From Cyanobacteria bacterium SZAS LIN-3 (lineage in GTDB: Bacteria > Cyanobacteriota > Vampirovibrionia > Obscuribacterales > Obscuribacteraceae), in contig JAFEAV010000041.1 of the NCBI GenBank assembly GCA_018266215.1, positions 1 to 54,346 of the forward strand: a stretch of 54,346 bases of DNA. Reading direction: 5' to 3'. Within the stretch, counting starts at the first letter, position 1, and each line of letters opens with the position of its first letter. Of this stretch, positions 1-8,874 are shown in pieces. The position numbers were made by a program, and so were the translations under genes. Under the pieces are notes generated by a model that saw nothing but the letters and a program-made list of their open reading frames with translations, ran no database searches and was not told the origin of the DNA.

Positions 1-1
1 C

Positions 2-583
2 GGCGCAATGATCGGCAAGGACGTTAAGAATGGTGAGTGTCTGGTCGCCACCGCTAATCATGTTGTCAGCGGCGATAAGAGTACCAACATCAGTAATGTT
101 CGTGGTATCACCGCTGATGGCAGTACATATCAGGCGGAAGTACGGCATCAGGACCCCAAGCGAGACACTGCGGTAGTGGCACTGCATACCGGCGCCGACA
201 CGGATAAGGTCTGCAAGCCGTTTACGCCGGTGCAGGACGTAAATAAAGAAGCGGCCAAGAACACACCTGTCGTTTCACTGGGTTTTGCTGAGGGTTCCAG
301 AGCGCTTTATGCTTCGCCTGGCACTTCGGTGGGGATTCACAGATTAAGAGAGGATATGAGCCCGGCTAACATCCGGCAGCTTGGTTTGGACCTTAACGGC
401 AGCCAGCTGAAATTGAATAACCATGTCCGCGGTGGCCAGTCCGGAGGCCCTGTGGTCACCAACGAAGGCAAACTGGCCGGGCTGAATCAGTCCGGACCGG
501 ATGACTCAAGACATAGCTCAGCTGTGCCTATCGATCAAAAACGTGTGGATGAATTGTTGGCCCGGTCCATGAAGAAACCCTAG
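2..583 (+). CDS. Trypsin-like serine protease, 5' end outside window
   Basis: A chymotrypsin-fold (S1/HtrA-like) serine peptidase domain. The catalytic triad is visible: His in ATANHVV, Asp in KRDTAVV and Ser in GQSGGPVV, in the usual order and with plausible spacing. The frame is open to the first base of the window. The codons before the first in-frame ATG (position 8) read Gly-Ala, as expected just upstream of the catalytic His in this family, so the true start and any signal peptide are off the left edge. No PDZ domain follows; the protein ends about 40 residues after the Ser motif. The stop lies 3 bp from the convergent LysM gene. The substrate is unknown; an extracytoplasmic role is likely by family. 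Confidence 0.85.
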   Translation, partial: GAMIGKDVKNGECLVATANHVVSGDKSTNISNVRGITADGSTYQAEVRHQDPKRDTAVVALHTGADTDKVCKPFTPVQDVNKEAAKNTPVVSLGFAEGSRALYASPGTSVGIHRLREDMSPANIRQLGLDLNGSQLKLNNHVRGGQSGGPVVTNEGKLAGLNQSGPDDSRHSSAVPIDQKRVDELLARSMKKP

Positions 584-586
584 CCA

Positions 587-1399
587 TTAGAACCTGCCTC
601 CGAACCAGCCTCCAATGCGTCCGTAACCGGGCTGTGGTAGTGGTCGGTAGGGGGGACGCATTCCATAGTCGTCATATCCGTTGCCGTACCTCGAATAATC
701 CTGGGGGTAATATCTGTTGTTTCTCTGGTAGGCATAAGGGCTGGAGTAGCCATAGCCGTAATCGTAATCCGGTTGCTGCTGGAACCCGCCCATGAAGCCG
801 GGGTGCGGATAGCGGCCACCGTAATACCTGTGCGACATGCCGCCCGCCAGGCCTCCAGCTACGCCGGTAAGGATTCCGGCCAGCGGCGCCAGGAAGCCCT
901 GAGCAAAGTCTCCGCCCTGTTCGCGGACCGGCATCTGCCTTTGACTGTACCGTGGCTCGATCGGCTGCTGCGGTCCTGAATATTGCTCGGGTGCTGAGTG
1001 CCGCGGCGGCGGTGCGTGGTGTTCGACCGGCGGGCAGTCACGTTTTTGCGAGAGCCCGAGACGCAGGTGCCATCCTTCTTGTATGCGGTCGCATTCGGCC
1101 AGGCGCGGATGCGCTGCCTGGTTCAATTGTTTGATATGGGCCACTTCTTCGGCTATCGCTGACCTGGTTGCTTTGCGCCCGGCCATATGAAGTTCGCGCT
1201 CGGCAATTGTGCTCAGGCAGTCGCCGTCTTTGACCGTGTATGAGCCGTCAGAATTTATCTTTAAAGGCTGGTGGAGCGATGCCCGGGAGGCTTCCTCCCA
1301 CTGCTTTGCTCGGGGCGACTCGGCGCTGCGCAGCAGAGCTTCACTTGTACTCTGTTCGGGTGGTGCAGAAGCGTTTCCGTCTCGGAAATTGTCGGACAT
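587..1399 (-). CDS. LysM-domain protein with Tyr/Gly-rich tail
   Basis: 270 aa. Residues about 52-115 form a LysM-like unit: YTVKDGDCLSTIAERE at its start, an intervening helix, and a close at EGWHLRLG. LysM binds N-acetylglucosamine polymers such as peptidoglycan. The domain carries a longer insert than classical 45-residue LysM. Downstream come a Pro/Gln/His-rich linker, a short hydrophobic Gly-rich stretch (about 170-190, resembling a glycine zipper) and a C-terminal region dominated by Tyr, Gly, Pro and Arg. No signal peptide is visible at the N-terminus, so export route and location are unclear. AGAGGATAA upstream of the ATG is a plausible ribosome binding site. It diverges from the EF-hand gene. 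Confidence 0.75.
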   Translation of the reverse strand: MSDNFRDGNASAPPEQSTSEALLRSAESPRAKQWEEASRASLHQPLKINSDGSYTVKDGDCLSTIAERELHMAGRKATRSAIAEEVAHIKQLNQAAHPRLAECDRIQEGWHLRLGLSQKRDCPPVEHHAPPPRHSAPEQYSGPQQPIEPRYSQRQMPVREQGGDFAQGFLAPLAGILTGVAGGLAGGMSHRYYGGRYPHPGFMGGFQQQPDYDYGYGYSSPYAYQRNNRYYPQDYSRYGNGYDDYGMRPPYRPLPQPGYGRIGGWFGGRF

Positions 1400-1564
1400 C
1401 TTTTTGTTTATCCTCTAAATTACTCAATGCCGGGTTGCCATCGGTCAGGCTATTATTCGACCGACAGGGTGAAATTGAGGTCAAATGCGACCGGGCAAAA
1501 TTTATCGGAGAATGTGGACTTCGATGTCTTTCTTCGTCCGGAAACGCTGTGATAAGATCGTTCC

Positions 1565-1930
1565 ATGTCGCAATCAGTAGCCAGCCCGACCCTCGAAGAC
1601 GCACGTGAGTTTTGGCCAGAGCCAAGCGTGTGCGACGGTTTTGAAGTCAGTGAATTGCTCGATGAGGTGCGCTGCTTTGCCCTTGTTACTTTCGATTCGC
1701 TTGATCTGGACGGCAATGGTTTTATTTCAAAAAAAGAGCTTGAACTGGCTCTGGCTTCTAATCATTTAAAGCAGCGTGAAAAAAATTATGTGCGATTTCT
1801 CTTGCGTAATATTCACACCATCAGCAGGGCTCATGACGACAATGATGGTATAAATCCCTGCGGCATTTCGCGCAAAGATTTACTCGGCATTTCGCGGCCG
1901 GACGTGACTTCTTATTTCGACCGCATGTAG
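1565..1930 (+). CDS. Small EF-hand protein
   Basis: 121 aa, apparently cytoplasmic (no signal peptide). A canonical EF-hand loop, DLDGNGFISKKEL, at about residues 47-59 has Asp/Asp/Asn at the first ligand positions, the central Gly, Ile at loop position 8 and Glu at position 12. A second, degenerate candidate lies near HDDNDGINPCGISRKDL (about 93-109), with a longer acidic loop. The pairing suggests a two-hand calcium-binding unit, as in calmodulin-like bacterial proteins. Partners are not evident. The stop codon directly abuts the stop of the convergent gene. Confidence 0.7.
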   Translation: MSQSVASPTLEDAREFWPEPSVCDGFEVSELLDEVRCFALVTFDSLDLDGNGFISKKELELALASNHLKQREKNYVRFLLRNIHTISRAHDDNDGINPCGISRKDLLGISRPDVTSYFDRM

Positions 1931-2599
1931 TTAGCGGTAGGCTCGGTTGGCGTTATCGCGCGCGGTTGAGGCATCGGCGCTGGCGGCATCGGCATAGGAC
2001 TGCGCGCTGCTGGCGTAGGACTCGGCGTTTGGATCACCGTATTGCGTCTTAGAATATGCTGTCCTTGCTTCATAGCGCGCCTGTGAGGCGTAGTACTCGG
2101 CTTCATCAGCCGCCTGAGAGCGGGTGTAATAGTCGCCGTAGTAGGATTTTCGACAGGCATTGCGCGCGTAACTGGCGTCGTTCTGGGCGCGGTAGGCATT
2201 GCCGCTGGCATCGCCCTGGCTTGAGCTGCCTGAGTCGCCAAAAAATGTTTTGAACATGTTGCCAAAGCCTGAATTGGGCTCGGTCATCTGGGGCGCCGGC
2301 ACCATCTGCTGCCGCAGCGCCTGCATCGGCATATTGGGCCGCATCATTGCTTGCTGCGGCATGCCCTGCTGTTGCATCATCTGTTGCACCGGTCTGCCCT
2401 GTTGCCAGCCGCCATTTTGCACGGGCATCATTTGTGCGGCGCCGGGGCCTGGGCCTGACGGTTTGAGTGTTTCAACTTTGTCGAGCATTTGCTCCAGGTT
2501 TTGCATGTTGGCTTGCTGCCCGGAGGCGACTATCGGCGACGCCGCCTGCAAGCAGCAGGCCAGGCAGAGAGCGGCAATTTTGGTATTGAGATCCGGCAT
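1931..2599 (-). CDS. Secreted Ala/Tyr/Gln-rich protein of unknown function
   Basis: Chosen start is the ATG at 2599, which gives a typical signal peptide (DLNTKIAALCLACCLQAASP then a VASG/Q cleavage region). An in-frame GTG at 2650 would put 17 polar residues before it. After the signal come a Met/Gln/Pro-rich stretch (about 30-110) and a C-terminal segment of short Ala/Ser/Tyr/Asp repeats (YASQARYEARTAY, YASSAQSYADAAS), probably helical. No family recognised. Such low-complexity exported proteins recur around this window; a cell-surface or periplasmic role is inferred only from the signal peptide. Confidence 0.65.
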   Translation of the reverse strand: MPDLNTKIAALCLACCLQAASPIVASGQQANMQNLEQMLDKVETLKPSGPGPGAAQMMPVQNGGWQQGRPVQQMMQQQGMPQQAMMRPNMPMQALRQQMVPAPQMTEPNSGFGNMFKTFFGDSGSSSQGDASGNAYRAQNDASYARNACRKSYYGDYYTRSQAADEAEYYASQARYEARTAYSKTQYGDPNAESYASSAQSYADAASADASTARDNANRAYR

Positions 2600-2707
2600 A
2601 AAATTCTGAGTTAATCTATAAGTGCGTCCGCCTGCATTATTCCCAGCCACGCGAATTTAACCATTCGGGTAGAATAGCCCCAGTCTATTTGGGGCCCCCG
2701 TCGCACT

Positions 2708-3097
2708 ATGCAAAAGATAAAAACGTTTCTGATGTTCGAAGGCAAGGCCGAAGAAGCTATTCGCTTCTATACGTCACTGTTTCAAGACTCCGTCGTCGTA
2801 GCTCTTGTGCGCTACGATGCCGCTGGACCGGGTGAGGTGGGTAAGGTGCAAAAGGCGCTTTTCACCCTCAACGGGCAGCAGTTTATGGCCATCGACAGCC
2901 CGATTCACCATGAGTTTACGTTCACCCCGGCGACCTCACTCTTTGTCGACTGCGATGGGGATGAAATTGATGATCTGGCGGCCAAACTGTCCGAGGGCGG
3001 CAGTATATTGATGCCCCTGGGCAATTATGGTTTCAGTCAGAAATTTTGCTGGCTCAATGATCGATACGGCGTGTCCTGGCAGCTGAATTTCAGCTGA
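2708..3097 (+). CDS. VOC superfamily protein, PhnB-like
   Basis: 129 aa, a full-length single-domain member of the PhnB/3-demethylubiquinone methyltransferase-like branch of the glyoxalase/bleomycin-resistance fold (PF06983 type). Signatures are the N-terminal FLMFEGKAEEAIRFYTSLF, the middle GQQFMAIDSP..HEFTFTPATSLFVDC, and the C-terminal YGFSQKFCWLNDRYGVSWQ. The family contains many uncharacterised small-molecule binding proteins, so no substrate can be assigned. The gene stands alone and is convergent with the TPR gene, 5 bp apart. Confidence 0.85.
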   Translation: MQKIKTFLMFEGKAEEAIRFYTSLFQDSVVVALVRYDAAGPGEVGKVQKALFTLNGQQFMAIDSPIHHEFTFTPATSLFVDCDGDEIDDLAAKLSEGGSILMPLGNYGFSQKFCWLNDRYGVSWQLNFS

Positions 3098-3102
3098 GTG
3101 CG

Positions 3103-4065
3103 CTACTTTGCCTGGTGTGCGGCGCCTGAGCGACCGCTGCCAAAATTTTGCACATAAATGCTTGGATCCTGGTCTACCATCTTGTGACCAGGTCTGCCGT
3201 CGTCAATCTGCGAATGCAAGTTGTCCGGTGCCTTGCTGTAGGAGTCGGAAAGGCCGCGGTAGAAGTCGGTGATTTTTGCTTCTTCGCGCTCGTTATCGTC
3301 TTGCAGAGCTTTTACCCTTGCTGCGCAGTCATCCTTGATGGCCTGGACGGAGCTTTCATAATCGGGATTGCGGATGCGCTCCTTGCCAAAATAGGTATAG
3401 CGGGGCACTTGTTGTATGGCGTTTTGAGCGTCATCGTTGAGATGCTTGATCTGACCCTGCAGGGTCTGCCGTTTGGCGGCGATAAAGGCGGCGCTGTCGC
3501 GATCCGCTGAGGCTTTGATTTCGGCTGCCTGTCGCTGAGCGCGCGTGGGGGGCTGGTTTTGATTCTGATTTGGATTCTGATTCTGATTCTGATTCTGATT
3601 TTGATTCTGGGCGGCCGGCGGCTGTCCTTGTGGCTGGCTGTCCTGCTGCGCTCGTGGAGGCAGGGGGAATTGTTGTACTGGCTGTGCGCTTGTCGGCGCC
3701 CCGGCCGGCTCTGCTGATTGATTTGCCAGGTCCCGCATTTTTTGCATTGCTTTGCGCGCTGTGTCACCAGTGGTGGTGCCTTTGCCGCGGGTGGCGCAAA
3801 AATTATATTCCTCGTATGCGTCTTCGAGTCGGTCCAGCTTGATAAAAATGTTGCCGAGCATGTAGTGGACTTCGAGATTGTTGGGCTCTGCGTGCAGCAT
3901 GGAGACGCATTTTTCCATGGCCGGCAGATAGCGCCCGGCGGAGTAATCGGCGGTTATCTGGGGGATTGTGACTGTGCTCTTTTCGCCCATGGCCGGCAGT
4001 CCAATGGCAAGCAGCGCGGTCAGGCCGACGCCCAGGTAATTAGATTTGTAGCAGTACTTAGACAC
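3103..4065 (-). CDS. Exported TPR protein with Gln/Asn repeat
   Basis: 320 aa, GTG start. The N-terminus (KSNYLGVGLTALLAIGLPAMGEK) is a signal peptide or membrane anchor. Residues about 35-110 contain TPR-like helices (AGRYLPAMEKCVSML, LEVHYMLGNIFIKLDRLEDAYEEYNF). A Pro/Gln-rich linker then runs into a pure Gln-Asn alternation at about 150-168, encoded by a hexanucleotide microsatellite. The C-terminal half is charged and probably coiled coil (QTLQGQIKHLNDDAQNAIQQ; RVKALQDDNEREEAKITDFY). Function unknown; TPRs imply protein-protein contacts. Confidence 0.75.
   Translation of the reverse strand: MSKYCYKSNYLGVGLTALLAIGLPAMGEKSTVTIPQITADYSAGRYLPAMEKCVSMLHAEPNNLEVHYMLGNIFIKLDRLEDAYEEYNFCATRGKGTTTGDTARKAMQKMRDLANQSAEPAGAPTSAQPVQQFPLPPRAQQDSQPQGQPPAAQNQNQNQNQNQNPNQNQNQPPTRAQRQAAEIKASADRDSAAFIAAKRQTLQGQIKHLNDDAQNAIQQVPRYTYFGKERIRNPDYESSVQAIKDDCAARVKALQDDNEREEAKITDFYRGLSDSYSKAPDNLHSQIDDGRPGHKMVDQDPSIYVQNFGSGRSGAAHQAK
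3559..3609. repeat. Hexanucleotide microsatellite coding (Gln-Asn)n
   Basis: About eight copies of GATTCT on the plus strand, read as CAGAAT on the coding strand, with a few variant units (GATTTG, GATTTT). It lies in frame inside the TPR gene, so gain or loss of units changes the length of the Gln-Asn tract by two residues without breaking the frame. Confidence 0.9.
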
Positions 4066-4245
4066 TGGCGCTCTTTTAAAAAAGCCCTGTAACAGTCACC
4101 GGGCGCTACTCAATATTACTACGTATTTAACGAGCCAGACGTCACGATACAGCCACGCAAACGTCACCGTCGCGCCACGCTTGACGGCCATGATCGTTTC
4201 ATGGGCCTGAGCCGGTGAGCCGGGCATTTTAATGGCGGAAGAGTT

Positions 4246-4929
4246 ATGAGCAAAGTCTTACTGGTTGAGGATGACAGAGATCTGACTGTAGTTGTGAGTG
4301 AATGGCTCATCGGTCAGGGCGTCACGCTGGAGATTTGTCACGACGGCATTTGCGGCTATGAGCTTCTGGCCGGCGGCGGATATGACATTGCTGTCCTGGA
4401 TTGGGACGTGCCGGGCATGCAGGGCGTGGATATCTGCAGACAGTATCGAGCGGATGGGGGCAGCGTGCCCATCCTTCTTTTGACAGGCAAAGGTTTGATC
4501 GAAGATAAGATGGTCGGCCTCGAGGCCGGGGCCGATGATTACCTGACCAAGCCCTTCAGCTTGCGCGAGCTTTCGGCGCGGCTCAGGGCCTTGAGCCGGC
4601 GAGCGAGCTCCAGCTACCAGCCCACACTCAAAGTAGGCAAACTGGAGATGGATCCGACATTGCACATTTTGTGGAAGGACCAGAGCGCGCAGCATCTTTT
4701 GCCCCGGGACTTTGCCGTGCTGGAGTTTCTCATGCGCCACCCCAATGAGGTCATCAGTTCGCAGGATATCCTGAGACGTGTCTGGAGCCTGGATACCGAG
4801 GTCAGTCCCGATGCAGTGCGTACATCTATAAAGCGTCTGCGCAAGAAGCTCGATGACGGAGCCGAGGAAGATTATTCAATCATTCAGACTGTCTCACGGG
4901 TCGGCTATCGTCTGAGCGCCGGCATGTAG
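4246..4929 (+). CDS. OmpR-family response regulator (orphan)
   Basis: 227 aa. The N-terminal receiver has the acidic pair EDD (8-10), phosphoacceptor Asp52 in AVLDWDVPG, the Thr of LLLTG and the Lys of DYLTKPF. The C-terminal half is a winged-helix trans_reg_C domain (LLPRDFAVLEFLMRHPNEVIS ... VRTSIKRLRKKL ... VSRVGYRL). GGAAGAG lies just upstream of the ATG. No kinase gene is adjacent. It is a close paralogue of the regulator at 29514-30200 (same LDW.xPGM.GVD core), which does have a nearby kinase, so cross-talk is possible. Target genes unknown. Confidence 0.92.
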   Translation: MSKVLLVEDDRDLTVVVSEWLIGQGVTLEICHDGICGYELLAGGGYDIAVLDWDVPGMQGVDICRQYRADGGSVPILLLTGKGLIEDKMVGLEAGADDYLTKPFSLRELSARLRALSRRASSSYQPTLKVGKLEMDPTLHILWKDQSAQHLLPRDFAVLEFLMRHPNEVISSQDILRRVWSLDTEVSPDAVRTSIKRLRKKLDDGAEEDYSIIQTVSRVGYRLSAGM

Positions 4930-5000
4930 GAGCGCCGCACCAATTCTGGTGGCATTAGATACTATTTGGCCACGGGAGCCGCGCCGATCGTTTATGCCTC

Positions 5001-5549
5001 TTATGACTCAGCGTCAGGATTATTGTATTGAGCTGAAATAGCCGGAGCTGCTTGCTCTTCCAGCTTCAGGCTTTTAATTTCCATGGACTTGATGTTGATG
5101 CCCCATTCTCTGGTTTGTTTCTCCAGAGCTACACGCAGGCGCTTGTTGACGTTCTTTTGCTCGGTCTCCAGGGTTTTCAAATCATTCATGGCCACGACCG
5201 AACGCAGCACGGTCTGCGCCTGGATGCCTGTTGCCTCGGCGACATTGGCTACTTTAGTCACTGCCTTTTTCGCGTCGCCCACCTGAAACATACAGACGGC
5301 CGAAACATTCACCGTTTTGTCATCGATTGTTTTGACGGTAATGGTCGGGGTGTCCAGCATCATCATGCGCGTATCTATGGTCTCGGCACTTTCAAGGATA
5401 GGCACGATCAGATGGATGCCCGCGCCTTTGGTGGCCACGACTTTGCCGAAGCGATAGATGACCAGACGATTGGTGTCTTTCACGACTTTTATGCCGGAGA
5501 GCAAGACCATGATACTGAGAACAATCAGGCCGCCGATAATTTCAAGCAT
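5001..5549 (-). CDS. Short SPFH/band-7 (stomatin-like) membrane protein
   Basis: 182 aa from the ATG at 5549, preceded by CGGGAG at good spacing; the frame extends upstream but without a membrane segment. One N-terminal transmembrane helix (LEIIGGLIVLSIMVLLSGI) is followed by the SPFH core: VKDTNRLVIYRFGKVVATKGAGIHL.VP, TPTITVKTIDDKTVNVSAVCMFQV, and the helix LRSVVAMNDLKTLETEQKNVNKRLR. It resembles slipins but stops soon after the domain, without the usual long coiled-coil tail. Slipins form membrane microdomain scaffolds, often beside NfeD proteins; no NfeD partner is here. Confidence 0.82.
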   Translation of the reverse strand: MLEIIGGLIVLSIMVLLSGIKVVKDTNRLVIYRFGKVVATKGAGIHLIVPILESAETIDTRMMMLDTPTITVKTIDDKTVNVSAVCMFQVGDAKKAVTKVANVAEATGIQAQTVLRSVVAMNDLKTLETEQKNVNKRLRVALEKQTREWGINIKSMEIKSLKLEEQAAPAISAQYNNPDAES

Positions 5550-5727
5550 TTCATACTCCCGAGCAGGCAAAATTATTCTATCCGAACGGGCCCATTTAAT
5601 GTATCGTCCATCCGCGGCAAGATTCTCCGGCGGGACTGTCAAGATTTTCAGTATATTCCCTGGTTGCAGGTTTATACAGGTGGGCTACTCTGGTATGACG
5701 TAATCAGGCAATCTGTCTGGAGGGGTT

Positions 5728-8700
5728 ATGCCCGAGACTGCGCAGGCCGGAGACCCAAAAATGCGAGCGCCCAAAACCGTTGTCCTGCGAAGCGGTTCAG
5801 GCAAGGCCGCGGCTAAGGCTATCCCGCCCAAGTATGGTCCAAAGGCTTTTGACCCGGCTGAGCACGGTGGCGTAAAGAAGCGCGGTCCCATATTTCTTTT
5901 CTTCGGCGTCATCCTGCCCGCGCTGGCGATGATCTTTGAGTGCACCTTCCACTTTTGCGCTCGCCATTTCTTCGATCCGTTCCCCAGTCCTGCCCATGTT
6001 GTTCTTTTTGGCCTCATACCCTTCAGTAACTATCTTGTCTGGCTTGGCACCCGCCGCGATATGTCCAGCCACTACGCCTTCATGTCCCTGGCCAGCGGCA
6101 TGGCTACGGGGGTGGCCTGCCTCTATTCGCTGATGTTTCTGCCCCTCACTCCCCTGTGCTGCTTTTTCACCCTGGCGCTGGGCTTCGGTCTGCTTGGGCT
6201 GGCGCCGCTATTGTCCCTGCCCTGCAATCTGATTTCGGGTAAGACCGTTTGCCATCTGGCCGGTAAGAAGCTGACCTATTTCAATGCCCATCAAGTCGAG
6301 CACATCGGCCATATGATTATCCTTGTCATGGTCGTGGCCGTTGAATTGCCCTCCACTTTGACGCGCATAAATCTCAGTCGGGCTGCCGATTCCAATCCTG
6401 TTGTCGCCGCCGACGGCGTGCGCTGGTTGCGCAAGTACGGCAGTGCCGAGGTCTTGCAACGTGCCTGCTACGAGCGTTCCGGCCGCGCTACCGATATTCT
6501 CGGTTCACTCTATGAAAGCGCGCATCCTCTGAGCGTGGAAGAGACGCGTCGTATTTTTTACCAGGTGACGGGCAAGCCCTTCAATTCGGTGCCTATTCCC
6601 AAGTCCGCCCGCGCCACTATTCAGCGTGTCGGTGCTGTGGCTGACCCCGACGGTTTGAATGCCGGGGTGGAAGATGAGTTTGACCTGGATACCGACATCG
6701 CCGGTGAAGCGGTGAGCGGTGTGGCGCGTGGACTGTCGGTCTCGCAGTCTAAGTTTGACGGTAAGCTCGAGCCCGATGCCGCCCTTGCCGGTCTGGACTG
6801 GTCCTTTTCCTTCACCAATGATTCCAAGTTTGATCGCGAGGCCCGCGCCAAAATCTTGTTGCCGCCTGATGCGGTTGTCACAAAAGCCACTCTGACAGTC
6901 AATAACGTTGAAAGGGACGCGACCATCATGGTGCGCAGCATGGCCCGGGCGAGATATCGCCGGGCTGTGGTGGAGAAGAAAGACCCGCTCCTGATAAGCA
7001 CCTGCGGCAAGGACCAGATTCTTGTACAGTGTTATCCGGTCAAGCCTGGCGAAACGATGAAAGTCAAATTGCGCATGGCTGCGCCGCTCAACATCACCAG
7101 AAGAGACAAGGCAGCCCTGGTTTTACCGGCATTTTTAGAGAGAAATTTTGAGGTCAGCGCGCCCAATGATGTGGCGCTGCATTCGAGCAAGCCCATTGCC
7201 GCTGCCGGTCTTACTCCCGTGGCTACCGCTGTGAGCGGTGATTTTGAAATCGGTGGTCAAGTCGACGCCGCGCACCTGGCCGGGTTTAACGCCGTCATCG
7301 AAGCCGACCGCGATAAAAATACCACTGCTGCCTGGTGCAAAACCGGTAAACGATTCGGTGACGCTGTCACCAGAAGGGTGATTGAAAAGGCCCGTTATAA
7401 CGGTGTTGATAAGCTGATTTTCGTCATCGACGGCTCAGCGGCCATGCAGCAGTTTATGCCCCAGATTGCCGAGGGATTGAAGTCCCTGCCGTCCACCAAA
7501 CAGGCCCATGTCCAGGTTGTCGGTGATACCGTCAGTCTTCTAAATCCAGGTATGTCGGCCGGCGGCAGTGCGGAGATGGACGCGGTGATTGAGAAATTGA
7601 AAAGTTTCAAAGCCGAGGGCGGGCAGGATGATTTTACCGCCCTGGATAATGCCCTGCGAGTTGCCACCGCCAGTGGTGCTGAGTCCGTCGGCGTTGTCTG
7701 GATCCATGCCGCTCAGCCCGAGTCCAGCGCTCCGAACGCAAATGTCAAAGCTATTCTCGATCAGGCCGGTCCGCGCCCCCTGCTGTTTGACATGCAGCTT
7801 GTCGCCGGCCCCAATGAAATCCTGAGCAACCTCACCCCGGCCAGCCTGGTGCGGGTGCAACGTGCCGGCTCGGTGGCCGATGATCTGGCTGCTTTGATCG
7901 CAGCCTGTGAGTCTGTTCCTCGGCCGCTTGCCGCCCTGTCGACGCCGGAGATGCCGGCTGCCGAGTACAGTGTGGTGACGACCCAGGAAGAGCCGCAAGC
8001 CGGGGTGGAAGTCGATGATCGCCTGGCTAAGATCTGGGCCAATCGCCAGATAGCTCTTGATGCTGAAACCCCTGACAGTGCCAGAAATAGAGAGGCTACC
8101 CTTCTGGCCAGCGACTATCAGATAGTCAGCCGGGTATCCAGTGCCATCGTTGTATCCCCCGAACCCTCTCCGGTGCTAGCCAATATCGCTGAAAGGAAGC
8201 GTGGCTTCCTTAAGGTTGACAATCCGGTGATTTCGCTGCGCCGGAGCCTATCCCAGGCCGGAAGGGAGGTCGTATCGCAGCTCAACTCCCTGTCGTCCGC
8301 TGCCAGCACCAGCGGCACTTATGATGACCGCAGTAAGAGTGCCGTGCCGGCGGAGCCCCCCTACAGTGTCAGTAACGGTCCGGTCGGCGCGCCGGTAGAT
8401 CCGCGCTACGGACAGAGTAATGAAAACTCCGGCACAGAGACGGGTAATAAGGGGCCGGTCGAAGCACTGAAAGAACAGACGGATCAGCTAAGCACCGCTG
8501 CCAGTGCGCCCCAGGCACCGGCCAGGTCCGCACCCGGGATGGATCCGTTCAGTTCCCTGGGAGCGGCTGAGGATAAGGACGTGGCAGCGCCACCACCGGC
8601 GCAGCTGCAGGGTGCCACCAATGGTACGGTGGCCCAGTTCCGCAATCTTCGTCTGGAAGGCGTCGTTAAACCGGCAGGTAAAGCGGAAGAGATGGATAAG

Positions 8701-8874
8701 TCAAACAGCTACAATGCTGCTGACGCCCCTGCTGATGCTGAGGCCCCCGCTGATGCACCGGACGCCAAGCCTGTTCCGGAGGCCGATACCTGGATGCTTC
8801 TGGCTGTAATATTTGCTTTGTTCGGAGGCGGCTACTTGACCAAGCTCAAGCGCCGGGAGGCCAAGAAGGCTTGA
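5728..8874 (+). CDS. VIT/vWA membrane protein with PEP-CTERM-like sorting tail
   Basis: 1048 aa. After about 50 cytoplasmic residues come several membrane helices (about 53-76, 90-105, 115-170, 190-208). A VIT (vault/inter-alpha-trypsin) domain follows at about 330-455 (GLDWSFSFTNDSKFDREARAKILLPP ... MARARYRRAVVEKKDP). A von Willebrand A-like segment starts near 560 (DKLIFVIDGSAAM) and its MIDAS motif is incomplete: Asp568 and Ser570 are present but Ala572 replaces the third ligand. A long Ala/Pro/Ser-rich region leads to the last about 34 residues: VPEADTWMLL, a hydrophobic helix and a Lys/Arg-rich end. That is the tripartite layout of a PEP-CTERM exosortase signal. The stop overlaps the start of the exosortase gene, which supports an enzyme-substrate pair. 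GGAGGGG precedes the ATG. The role of the VIT/vWA region is unknown, probably adhesion or surface assembly. Confidence 0.85.
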   Translation: MPETAQAGDPKMRAPKTVVLRSGSGKAAAKAIPPKYGPKAFDPAEHGGVKKRGPIFLFFGVILPALAMIFECTFHFCARHFFDPFPSPAHVVLFGLIPFSNYLVWLGTRRDMSSHYAFMSLASGMATGVACLYSLMFLPLTPLCCFFTLALGFGLLGLAPLLSLPCNLISGKTVCHLAGKKLTYFNAHQVEHIGHMIILVMVVAVELPSTLTRINLSRAADSNPVVAADGVRWLRKYGSAEVLQRACYERSGRATDILGSLYESAHPLSVEETRRIFYQVTGKPFNSVPIPKSARATIQRVGAVADPDGLNAGVEDEFDLDTDIAGEAVSGVARGLSVSQSKFDGKLEPDAALAGLDWSFSFTNDSKFDREARAKILLPPDAVVTKATLTVNNVERDATIMVRSMARARYRRAVVEKKDPLLISTCGKDQILVQCYPVKPGETMKVKLRMAAPLNITRRDKAALVLPAFLERNFEVSAPNDVALHSSKPIAAAGLTPVATAVSGDFEIGGQVDAAHLAGFNAVIEADRDKNTTAAWCKTGKRFGDAVTRRVIEKARYNGVDKLIFVIDGSAAMQQFMPQIAEGLKSLPSTKQAHVQVVGDTVSLLNPGMSAGGSAEMDAVIEKLKSFKAEGGQDDFTALDNALRVATASGAESVGVVWIHAAQPESSAPNANVKAILDQAGPRPLLFDMQLVAGPNEILSNLTPASLVRVQRAGSVADDLAALIAACESVPRPLAALSTPEMPAAEYSVVTTQEEPQAGVEVDDRLAKIWANRQIALDAETPDSARNREATLLASDYQIVSRVSSAIVVSPEPSPVLANIAERKRGFLKVDNPVISLRRSLSQAGREVVSQLNSLSSAASTSGTYDDRSKSAVPAEPPYSVSNGPVGAPVDPRYGQSNENSGTETGNKGPVEALKEQTDQLSTAASAPQAPARSAPGMDPFSSLGAAEDKDVAAPPPAQLQGATNGTVAQFRNLRLEGVVKPAGKAEEMDKSNSYNAADAPADAEAPADAPDAKPVPEADTWMLLAVIFALFGGGYLTKLKRREAKKA

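Noticed and set aside
3559..3609. CRISPR-like array
   Set aside because: The unit is 6 bp with no spacers, inside a coding frame.
5052..5816. 254-codon plus-strand frame over the SPFH gene
   Set aside because: The SPFH domain on the minus strand is unambiguous, and the frame also runs into the start of the VIT gene.
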